Shown here: positions 57,115-64,000 of the stretch, one piece after another
Layout: the number at the start of each line of letters is the position of its first letter
Numbering within the stretch: position 1 is the stretch's first letter
Assembly (NCBI GenBank): GCA_016415585.1
Contig: CP066552.1
Coordinates: 3,100,001 to 3,164,000 of the forward strand
Length of the DNA: 64,000 nucleotides
From: Pectobacterium carotovorum
GTDB lineage: Bacteria > Pseudomonadota > Gammaproteobacteria > Enterobacterales > Enterobacteriaceae
Direction: 5' to 3'
Notes under the pieces: generated by a model
Database searches by the model: none
What the model was told of the DNA's origin: nothing
What the model saw: the letters and a program-made list of their open reading frames with translations, nothing else
Position numbers and translations under genes: made by a program

Positions 57115-59253
57115 GTGTCCCGTATAATCATGTTGATCCCAACTGGCACTAGCGTTGGTCTGACAAGTGTCAGCCTGGGTGTCATCCGCTCCATGGAACA
57201 GAAAGGCGTCCGCCTGAGCGTGTTCAAACCTATTGCCCAGCCGCGCAGTGGCGACAATACGCCAGATCAAACGACCACCATTATTCGTGCTAATTCCGCC
57301 ATCAGCGCCGCCGAGCCGCTGGCGATGAGCCGCGTTGAAACCCTGCTGAGCTCCAACCAGCAAGACGTGCTGATGGAAGAAATCATCGCGCGCTACCACG
57401 AAAACACCAAAGACGCTGAAGTCGTTCTGGTTGAAGGTCTGGTTCCCACCCGTAAGCACCAGTTTGCTAACGCGTTGAACTATGAAATCGCCAAAACGCT
57501 GAATGCAGAAATCGTCTTTGTACTGGCGCTGGGTAACGATTCCCCGGCACAGCTGAAAGACCGTATCGAACTGGCGCGTTCCAGCTTCGGCGGCAGCAAA
57601 AACAAAAACATCACTGGCGTGATCATCAACAAACTGAATGCGCCAGTAGACGACCAGGGCCGTACTCGCCCTGACCTGTCTGAAATCTTTGATGACTCCA
57701 CGAAAGCCAGCGTAGCCAACATCGATCCGAAGCAGCTGTTTGCTAACAGCCCGCTGCCGGTTCTGGGCTGCATCCCGTGGAGCTTTGACCTGATTGCTAC
57801 GCGCGCCATCGATATGGCGAAGCACCTGAATGCCCGTATCGTCAACGAAGGTGACATTCAGACGCGTCGCGTTAAGTCTGTAACCTTCTGCGCACGCAGC
57901 ATCCCTCATATGCTGGAGCATTTCCGTCCGGGTTCACTGCTGGTGACCTCCGCTGACCGTCCTGATGTTCTGGTTGCCGCCTGTTTGGCTGCCATGAATG
58001 GCGTGGAAATCGGTGCCCTGCTGCTGACTGGCGGCTACGAAATGGATCCGAGCATTGCCAAGCTGTGCGAACGTGCCTTCCAGACTGGCCTGCCAGTATT
58101 TATGGTCGACACCAACACCTGGCAGACCTCACTCAGCTTGCAAAGCTTCAACCTTGAGGTTCCGGCTGATGACCGTCAACGTGTTGAGAAAGTGCAGGAA
58201 TATGTTGCACGCCACATCGACACCCAGTGGATAGATTCACTGAGCGCAGAATCTGAGCGTTCACGTCGCCTGTCTCCGCCAGCGTTCCGCTATCAGCTTA
58301 CTGAGCTGGCGCGTAAAGCAGGCAAGCGTATCGTTCTGCCAGAAGGTGATGAACCACGTACCGTTAAAGCAGCGTCTATCTGTGCTGAACGCGGTATTGC
58401 TCACTGTGTACTGATCGGTAACCCAGAAGAAATTCAACGTGTTGCTGCCGCTCAGGGCGTAGAACTGGGCAAAGGCATCGAAATCGTCGATCCGATTGTC
58501 GTGCGTGAGCGCTATGTTGCGCGCTTAGTTGAGCTGCGTAAGAGCAAGGGTATGACCGAAGTGGTTGCACGCGAACAGCTCGAAGACAACGTGGTTCTGG
58601 GTACGCTGATGCTGGAACAGGGCGAAGTTGACGGTCTGGTTTCTGGTGCCGTTCATACCACCGCTAACACCATCCGTCCACCGTTGCAGCTGATCAAAAC
58701 AGCACCGGGCAGCTCGCTGGTGTCTTCTGTGTTCTTCATGCTGCTGCCTGAGCAGGTTCTGGTTTACGGCGACTGCGCCATCAACCCAGATCCAACCGCA
58801 GAGCAATTGGCTGAAATCGCTATCCAGTCTGCTGATTCCGCTACCGCATTCGGTATCGACCCACGCGTTGCGATGATCTCTTACTCTACCGGTAACTCCG
58901 GCGCGGGTAGCGATGTCGAGAAAGTGCGTGAAGCGACCCGTCTGGCGCAGGAAAAACGCCCTGATCTGGTCATCGATGGTCCATTGCAGTACGACGCCGC
59001 CATCATGGCAGACGTTGCACAGTCCAAAGCACCGAACTCACCCGTTGCGGGTAAAGCCACCGTGTTCATCTTCCCTGACCTGAACACCGGTAACACCACG
59101 TACAAAGCGGTACAGCGTTCTGCCGACCTGATCTCCATCGGGCCAATGCTGCAAGGCATGCGCAAACCGGTTAACGACCTGTCTCGTGGCGCACTGGTAG
59201 ATGACATCGTTTACACCGTTGCCCTGACCGCTATTCAGGCTACACAGCTCTAA
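57115..59253 (+). CDS. pta: Phosphate acetyltransferase (long form)
   Basis: A 712-residue enzyme converting acetyl-CoA and phosphate to acetyl phosphate and CoA. It has three parts: an N-terminal P-loop-like BioD domain (about 1-190), a DRTGG regulatory domain (about 220-340) and the C-terminal phosphotransacetylase domain (about 390-705, e.g. [18 protein letters not shown]). The start is GTG at 57115 with AGAGG upstream. The long form is that of E. coli Pta (714). With AckA it makes acetate and ATP in overflow metabolism. Confidence 0.97.
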   Translation: MSRIIMLIPTGTSVGLTSVSLGVIRSMEQKGVRLSVFKPIAQPRSGDNTPDQTTTIIRANSAISAAEPLAMSRVETLLSSNQQDVLMEEIIARYHENTKDAEVVLVEGLVPTRKHQFANALNYEIAKTLNAEIVFVLALGNDSPAQLKDRIELARSSFGGSKNKNITGVIINKLNAPVDDQGRTRPDLSEIFDDSTKASVANIDPKQLFANSPLPVLGCIPWSFDLIATRAIDMAKHLNARIVNEGDIQTRRVKSVTFCARSIPHMLEHFRPGSLLVTSADRPDVLVAACLAAMNGVEIGALLLTGGYEMDPSIAKLCERAFQTGLPVFMVDTNTWQTSLSLQSFNLEVPADDRQRVEKVQEYVARHIDTQWIDSLSAESERSRRLSPPAFRYQLTELARKAGKRIVLPEGDEPRTVKAASICAERGIAHCVLIGNPEEIQRVAAAQGVELGKGIEIVDPIVVRERYVARLVELRKSKGMTEVVAREQLEDNVVLGTLMLEQGEVDGLVSGAVHTTANTIRPPLQLIKTAPGSSLVSSVFFMLLPEQVLVYGDCAINPDPTAEQLAEIAIQSADSATAFGIDPRVAMISYSTGNSGAGSDVEKVREATRLAQEKRPDLVIDGPLQYDAAIMADVAQSKAPNSPVAGKATVFIFPDLNTGNTTYKAVQRSADLISIGPMLQGMRKPVNDLSRGALVDDIVYTVALTAIQATQL

Positions 59254-59281
59254 TATATTCAGACTAATTCTGTTATCTTCT

Positions 59282-59309
59282 ATGCCAGCCTCAGCGCTGG
59301 CATTTTTTA
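59282..59309 (+). terminator. Terminator after pta
   Basis: ATGCCAGC (59282-59289) pairs with GCTGGCAT (59296-59303), followed by TTTTTT. It is a strong intrinsic terminator ending the ackA-pta region. Confidence 0.92.
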
Positions 59310-59371
59310 TTGCTATCCGCACGAAAAATCACACCAGCAGACACAAAAATAACCATAAACAGGGTCTATGG

Positions 59372-60232
59372 ATGACTGTAATACGACTATTGGATCAACA
59401 CTTTCAGCAGCAGTTGGAAAAAGGGATCACGCCTTCATCGCCAAAAGGGTTAACCCGTTTTTTGATTGAATTTCTCTATTTCGGCGTCAAAGAAGCCCGC
59501 GCCTGTATCTTCGTTGGCCTGTTCTTTCTTGCTGTTTTCAGCGTGCCGAAAGCGGGCTGGTTCGCTATCCCTCGCTATGATTTGCTGTTGATATTCGCCA
59601 TTGTGATTCAGGGGTGGATGATCGCCAGCAAGCTGGAAACCTGGGATGAGTTAAAAGCCGTTACGCTGTTTCACCTCGTAGGTTTTGCGCTTGAGGTGTT
59701 TAAAACCTCATCAGGTATTCGTTCCTGGTCTTACCCTGATTTCGCCTACACCAAGGTACTGGGTGTGCCGCTATTTGCCGGATTCATGTACGCCTCTGTC
59801 GGTAGCTATATCATTCAGTCCTGGCGGCTATTCGATCTTAAAATTCGCCATCACCCGCCCTACTGGCTGGCAACGCTGGTCGCACTACTCATTTATGCCA
59901 ATTTCTTCACCCACCACTACATCGGCGACTATCGCTGGTACATTGCCGCACTGGCTGTCGGGCTCTATGCACGCACCACCGTCATTTTTACGCCTTACGA
60001 TCGGGAACGACGAATGCCGCTGTCATTGGCCTTTATTCTGATCGGCTTTTTTATCTGGCTGGCTGAAAATATCAGTACGCTTTTCAGTGTCTGGAGCTAT
60101 CCAGAACAGCTCGGAGCCTGGTCGATGGTTCACGTAGGGAAATGGAGCTCGTGGGCTTTGCTGGTGATCATGACGTTCACCATCGTGATTTACCTGAAGG
60201 ACATCAAGAAGAGTATCCATGTTCCCGAGTGA
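59372..60232 (+). CDS. DUF817 integral membrane protein
   Basis: A 286-residue membrane protein of the DUF817/YoaT family with about eight hydrophobic segments and conserved SWSYPDFAYTKVLGVPLFAG (about 125-144) and WYIAALAVGLYARTTVIF. Function unknown. I use ATG 59372 (MTVIRLLDQ) after AGGG because the frame from 59282 runs through the pta terminator. E. coli carries yfcC at this position, so this is a gene replacement relative to E. coli. An inverted repeat overlaps its stop. Confidence 0.87.
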   Translation: MTVIRLLDQHFQQQLEKGITPSSPKGLTRFLIEFLYFGVKEARACIFVGLFFLAVFSVPKAGWFAIPRYDLLLIFAIVIQGWMIASKLETWDELKAVTLFHLVGFALEVFKTSSGIRSWSYPDFAYTKVLGVPLFAGFMYASVGSYIIQSWRLFDLKIRHHPPYWLATLVALLIYANFFTHHYIGDYRWYIAALAVGLYARTTVIFTPYDRERRMPLSLAFILIGFFIWLAENISTLFSVWSYPEQLGAWSMVHVGKWSSWALLVIMTFTIVIYLKDIKKSIHVPE

Positions 60233-60254
60233 TAACCCGCAGTTTATCACTCGG
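60225..60254. other. Inverted repeat at the DUF817 gene's end
   Basis: CCGAGTGATAA (60225-60235) pairs with TTATCACTCGG (60244-60254) and includes the stop codon TGA. No T run follows on either strand, so it may work as a weak terminator or transcript stabiliser. Confidence 0.5.
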
Positions 60255-60304
60255 AAAAATAGACGCCGCAGCGGAGAAAAAGCAGCGGCGAGACAGGGAA
60301 GAAA

Positions 60305-60973
60305 TTATTTCTGTGAATCAGCGTCTGATGGAGCAACGACGTTGCTGTCGTTTTCATCATGAGCATTTTCATCATGAATATTTTTATTATTAACAGCAGG
60401 TGTCTCAGCAGCGTCTAGCGCCTCGTTCAGCTTACGTGAAATCGGCTTGCCATAATCCTGATCGCTATAGCGCGTCAGCCACAGCGACAGGGCTTTTAGC
60501 GAGTCCGGCGTAAATTCATCGCAGCGAGCGGTGATTTCCTGCGGCGTCAGCCAGCTGACCTCATCAACCTCTTCTTCCTGTAGCGCAAACGGCCCGTGGG
60601 TGACGCAGCTAAACAGCCCGCCCCATACCCGGCAATTCTCGCCTTCGTAATAGAACAAGCCGTGCTCTGCGAACGGCACGCCCGCAATGCCAAGCTCTTC
60701 TTCGGCTTCACGGCGTGCGGATTCCAGCATCTGCTCACCGCTTTGCACTACGCCGCCAGCGGTCGCGTCCAGCCAGCCTGGATAGAAATCTTTGATTTTC
60801 GTCCGGCGCTGCACCAGAATTTTACCCATTCCATCATGCACAACAATGTAAGTAGCACGATGACGAAGACTCTGAGCACGCATCTGCTGACGACTTGACT
60901 GAGCAATTACCTCGTTGTTTTCATTGACGATATCAACCCACTCTGTGCCTGCTGCCTGACTTTGTTCCGCCAT
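60305..60973 (-). CDS. yfcD: NUDIX hydrolase YfcD with C-terminal extension
   Basis: A 222-residue Nudix protein, IDI-like. The Nudix box is intact from [20 protein letters not shown] to LGIAG (about 73-100). E. coli YfcD is 180 residues; the extra C-terminus (from about 183) is acidic and low-complexity with a repeated HDEN unit ([16 protein letters not shown]). The substrate is unknown. Confidence 0.9.
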   Translation of the reverse strand: MAEQSQAAGTEWVDIVNENNEVIAQSSRQQMRAQSLRHRATYIVVHDGMGKILVQRRTKIKDFYPGWLDATAGGVVQSGEQMLESARREAEEELGIAGVPFAEHGLFYYEGENCRVWGGLFSCVTHGPFALQEEEVDEVSWLTPQEITARCDEFTPDSLKALSLWLTRYSDQDYGKPISRKLNEALDAAETPAVNNKNIHDENAHDENDSNVVAPSDADSQK

Positions 60974-61096
60974 CCTCTGAAACCCTTTAGTATTGGCACG
61001 TTGCTACGCGCGTCTGTTTTAAATGATCGAACTTTGCTGTGAATATTCCCTGCTGCCTTGCTGTTATTCAAGGTCAAAAACAGGGTATACGCTAAA

Positions 61097-61648
61097 TTAG
61101 TGCCTAATCGTGACCCGTGCAATAGGTTCGCCGCCGTGTAACGGCAGAACCCGCAGTTCGTCTTGTTCAAGTAAACCGTAGCTCGCGGGGTATCCCCCTT
61201 TCGGCAAGCTCACTGAGCCGGGATTGAAAAAGTAATATTCCCCGCGTTGCTCAGCAACTGGGATATGAGTATGACCATATACCAGCACATCCCCCGCGTG
61301 TAGCGGTGGCATATTCTCTGGATGATAAAGATGACCGTGCGTCAGGAAAAGGCGATTCTGCGGCAATAGCACATGTTGCCACGGTGCCGTTATCGGAAAG
61401 GTCAGCAGAATCTGATCAACCTCGCTGTCGCAATTCCCCCGTACGGCAATGATACGTGACGCATAAGCGTTCAGCCGGGTAGCCACTTCCGCAGGCTGAT
61501 ACGCCTCCGGCAGCGGGTTGCGTGGGCCATGATTGAGAAAATCGCCCAGCAAGATAAGCCAGTCAGCCTGGCTCTGCTCAAAGATTTCCAGCACGCGCTC
61601 CGTCGCACTGAGGGAACCGTGTATGTCGGACGCAAACATCAACTTCAT
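61097..61648 (-). CDS. yfcE: Metallophosphoesterase YfcE
   Basis: A 183-residue calcineurin-like phosphodiesterase. All metal motifs are present: SDIHGS (about 7), GDFLNHGPRNP (about 34), GNCD (about 71), LTHGHLYHP (about 100) and GHTHIP (about 126). E. coli YfcE hydrolyses bis-p-nitrophenyl phosphate with Mn; the natural substrate is unknown. I choose 61648 (MKLMFAS) with GGAGATAACG upstream. Confidence 0.94.
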   Translation of the reverse strand: MKLMFASDIHGSLSATERVLEIFEQSQADWLILLGDFLNHGPRNPLPEAYQPAEVATRLNAYASRIIAVRGNCDSEVDQILLTFPITAPWQHVLLPQNRLFLTHGHLYHPENMPPLHAGDVLVYGHTHIPVAEQRGEYYFFNPGSVSLPKGGYPASYGLLEQDELRVLPLHGGEPIARVTIRH

Positions 61649-61910
61649 CGTTATCTCCACAACGTTTATATCAACAATGCTACACCCACAACGCCCGCAT
61701 CCTTCATCGGACGTAGTCTACCAAAGTTGGCAGCACGCTTCCGGTAAAGATCGTATAACGAGGTGCGCCATCGTTTATTTTTCACTCGTAGAAGTGGTAG
61801 GGTAAGGGCCCGTTCCTCAATACGCTATTCTGACAGCGCATCGCTCTCTGAAGCGATCAACTGCCATACAGTCCATGATGTTTTTCTGAATTAAAACGGA
61901 GACTTGATTC

Positions 61911-62537
61911 ATGATTGACCTGTATTACGCACCAACCCCTAACGGGCACAAGATCACCCTGTTTCTGGAAGAAGCTAATCTCCCCTACCAGCTCCACCGC
62001 GTGAATATCAGCAAAGGCGAACAGTTCAAACCGGAGTTTTTGGCTATCTCGCCTAACAACAAAATTCCCGCGATTGTCGATACGCAGCCCGCGGAAGGTG
62101 ACACGCCAATTAGCCTGTTTGAATCTGGCGCGATTCTGCTCTATCTGGCGGAAAAGCACAGCGTGCTATTGAGCACGTCATTACGTGAGCGTACAGCCAC
62201 ACTACAGTGGCTGTTCTGGCAGGTCGCCGGTTTCGGGCCAATGCTGGGGCAGAATCATCATTTTAACCACTATGCCCCTCAGCCAGTGCCTTACGCCATT
62301 GAACGCTATCAGCAGGAGACGCAGCGCCTGTATCGTGTGCTGGATAAACACCTGCAAGACAGCCCTTGGCTAGCAGGAGAAAATTACAGCATTGCCGATA
62401 TCGCAACCTACCCGTGGGTCGTTTCTTATGCTCGCCAGCGCGTCAACCTTGATGATTACCCAGCGGTGAAGGCGTGGTATACGCGTATCAGTGAGCGCCC
62501 GGCAACGCAACGGGCTTACCAGCTCGCCGAGCAATAA
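61911..62537 (+). CDS. yfcG: Glutathione-dependent disulfide-bond oxidoreductase YfcG
   Basis: A 208-residue glutathione transferase-fold enzyme of the Nu class. The N-terminal thioredoxin-like half has TPNGHKIT (about 9-16), the Thr/Asn set that binds two glutathione molecules, and the cis-Pro loop NKIPAI (about 50). The C-terminal helical half is typical. It resembles YfcG, known for disulfide reductase activity without a catalytic Cys. GGAGA lies upstream. Confidence 0.92.
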   Translation: MIDLYYAPTPNGHKITLFLEEANLPYQLHRVNISKGEQFKPEFLAISPNNKIPAIVDTQPAEGDTPISLFESGAILLYLAEKHSVLLSTSLRERTATLQWLFWQVAGFGPMLGQNHHFNHYAPQPVPYAIERYQQETQRLYRVLDKHLQDSPWLAGENYSIADIATYPWVVSYARQRVNLDDYPAVKAWYTRISERPATQRAYQLAEQ

Positions 62538-62661
62538 AATTCTGGCATCATCTCATTCGGCCTTTGGGTATCTTCTGCTATGGTAATCAACATATTGTCG
62601 TTAACGATACCCCTGACGCTGCGGTTTAGTCGCAGCAACAGAAGCAACCGAGGGCCGAGCA

Positions 62662-63033
62662 ATGCCACATCATCCTTCTGACGCCATTATTCGTATAAAA
62701 AATCTGCGGCTGCGCACCTTCATCGGTATCAAAGATGAGGAAATCACGAATAAGCAGGATGTGATCATCAACGTTGTGATTCACTACCCAGCAGAACAAG
62801 CACGCAACAGCGAAAATATTGCCGATGCGCTGAACTACCGCACCATCACCAAAAACATTATTCGCCACGTAGAAGATAACCGCTTCGCTTTGCTGGAAAA
62901 ATTAACGCAGGATGTGCTCAACATCGCCAGCGATCACGAATGGATAACCTATGCTGAAGTAGAAGTAGATAAACCGTTTGCCTTGCGATACGCCGATTCG
63001 GTTTCCATGACCCTGCGTTATCACAAGGCATAA
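62662..63033 (+). CDS. folX: Dihydroneopterin triphosphate 2'-epimerase
   Basis: A 123-residue T-fold enzyme, FolB-like, that epimerises dihydroneopterin triphosphate. Signature segments are [19 protein letters not shown] (about 9-27), [13 protein letters not shown] (about 59) and the [11 protein letters not shown] (about 75). It matches E. coli FolX rather than FolB over its whole length. The start is at 62662. Confidence 0.95.
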   Translation: MPHHPSDAIIRIKNLRLRTFIGIKDEEITNKQDVIINVVIHYPAEQARNSENIADALNYRTITKNIIRHVEDNRFALLEKLTQDVLNIASDHEWITYAEVEVDKPFALRYADSVSMTLRYHKA

Positions 63034-63048
63034 AGATAAGGGGAAGCG

Positions 63049-63954
63049 ATGCAACTACTCATAACAGGCGGAACCGGCCTTATTGGCCGCCATCTTATCC
63101 AACGATTACAGCTGCTTTCCCATGACATCACGGTACTGACACGCGATCCTGAGCGCGCTCGAGGCGTTCTCGGCAATCAGGTGGAATATTGGTCCACGCT
63201 GAGTAATGTCACCTCACTGAACGACTTTGACGGCGTCATCAATTTGGCGGGTGAACCTATCGCCGACAAACGGTGGACGCCACAGCAAAAACAGCGTCTG
63301 GCAAAGAGCCGCTGGAACATCACCGAACAGCTTGCCACGCTGATAAAGGCCAGCAGTGAGCCGCCAGCGGTTTTTATCTCAGGATCCGCTGTCGGGTATT
63401 ATGGCGATCAGGGAGAAGCGCTGGTCACGGAAGATGAATCCCCAGTCGATGAATTCACACATCATCTGTGCGCTCGCTGGGAAGCGCTGGCGCAGTCCGC
63501 CGAAAGTGATAAAACCCGCGTCTGCCTGCTGCGCACCGGCATTGTGCTGTCAGCACAGGGCGGCGCGCTGGCAAAAATGCTGCCGATTTTCCGCCTCGGA
63601 CTTGGCGGGCCGATGGGTTCCGGTAAGCAATATATGCCGTGGATTCATATTGATGACATGGTGAACGGGATTATTTATCTGCTGAACCAGCCGATACTGA
63701 ACGGCCCTTTCAATATGGTTGCGCCCTACCCGGTTCATAATGAACAATTTTCTGCCATGCTGGCACACGTATTGGATCGTCCCGGTTTCCTGCGGGCTCC
63801 CGCTTTTGTGATCAAACTACTGATGGGAGAAGCGTCGACGCTGGTACTGGGCGGACAGCGCGCCATTCCGCAGCGGTTAGAAGCCGCAGGCTTTACTTTC
63901 CGCTTCCTTGAGTTGGAAGAAGCCCTACAGGACGTCATCAAGAAACCGAGCTGA
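63049..63954 (+). CDS. yfcH: Atypical SDR epimerase-family protein YfcH
   Basis: A 301-residue NAD(P)-binding protein of the TIGR01777/YfcH family. It has the nucleotide loop [11 protein letters not shown] (6-16), the [13 protein letters not shown] region (about 110) and the C-terminal DUF1731-like domain (about 245-300). Function unknown. It begins 15 bp after folX with GGGGAAGC upstream, so the two are co-transcribed. The complete gene lies within the window. Confidence 0.94.
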   Translation: MQLLITGGTGLIGRHLIQRLQLLSHDITVLTRDPERARGVLGNQVEYWSTLSNVTSLNDFDGVINLAGEPIADKRWTPQQKQRLAKSRWNITEQLATLIKASSEPPAVFISGSAVGYYGDQGEALVTEDESPVDEFTHHLCARWEALAQSAESDKTRVCLLRTGIVLSAQGGALAKMLPIFRLGLGGPMGSGKQYMPWIHIDDMVNGIIYLLNQPILNGPFNMVAPYPVHNEQFSAMLAHVLDRPGFLRAPAFVIKLLMGEASTLVLGGQRAIPQRLEAAGFTFRFLELEEALQDVIKKPS

Positions 63955-64000
63955 TAACTATCCATCTCAGGTTGCTGGTAGCCTTTTCGCAGAACGAGAA

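Noticed and set aside
57001..57921. 306-codon open frame opposite ackA end and pta start
   Set aside because: Antisense to conserved genes and crossing the ackA-pta terminator; composition of a shadow frame.
1..64000. tRNA, rRNA, insertion sequence or integrase
   Set aside because: No cloverleaf-like segments with conserved arms, no rRNA motifs and no transposase or integrase motif (DDE or tyrosine recombinase) were recognised in any frame.

Overview
The window reads as a chromosomal segment of an enterobacterium close to Pectobacterium (soft-rot Pectobacteriaceae). This is an inference from gene content: a nas nitrate-assimilation operon, the HexA/LrhA regulator beside a complete nuo operon, an anaerobic haem-degradation (chuWXY) locus, and ERIC-type intergenic repeats. 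The block from elaB to yfcH (about 31.7-64 kb) keeps the Escherichia coli order (elaB, nuoN-A, lrhA, alaA, yfbR-S-T-U-V, ackA, pta, yfcD, yfcE, yfcG, folX, yfcH). The first half is accessory and mosaic. I found no rRNA, tRNA, CRISPR array, transposase or integrase.

Layout. 1-5.44 kb: nitrate assimilation on the minus strand, with nasR, then the nasF-E-D transporter and the start of a flavoprotein reductase. The nasF leader holds a consensus sigma-54 promoter, two hairpins with identical hexaloops (the form bound by ANTAR regulators), and an overlapping terminator, so it looks like a complete NasR antitermination switch. 5.7-8.5 kb: an isolated phage tail fibre plus tail-fibre assembly pair with no other phage genes. 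9.1-12.8 kb: cydA-cydB-cydX (cytochrome bd oxidase), then two DUF202 membrane proteins. 12.8-16.4 kb: fdhE, a MocR-type regulator and a class I glutamine amidotransferase. 16.5-17.9 kb: an overlapping pair of an EEP-fold nuclease/phosphatase and an unrecognised partner. 18-24.5 kb: ylaC, then a Fur-controlled haem locus (chuY, chuX, chuW divergent from a TonB receptor and hmuT) in which the receptor carries an in-frame amber codon. 24.6-27.8 kb: ybiT, a PhzF-family gene and a GNAT acetyltransferase. 27.86-28.1 kb: an unlabelled 32-codon gene with two CRP-like sites and its own terminator. 28.3-31.6 kb: an ERIC element directly before treB, then treC. 31.7-47.5 kb: elaB and the 13-gene nuo operon for complex I. 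48.1-64 kb: hexA/lrhA, alaA, yfbR, yfbS, yfbT, yfbU, yfbV, ackA-pta, a DUF817 gene, yfcD, yfcE, yfcG, folX and yfcH.

How it works together. Much of the window is respiration and central metabolism: NADH entry (nuo), quinol oxidation (cydABX), overflow and acetate metabolism (ackA-pta), alanine synthesis (alaA), nitrate use (nas), trehalose use (treBC) and haem-iron acquisition. The points most worth a second look are the nasF leader switch, the EEP-nuclease pair, the 32-codon gene, the nonsense codon in the haem receptor, the orphan tail-fibre cassette, and the ERIC-family elements in the treB leader, inside the nuo operon and upstream of yfbS.
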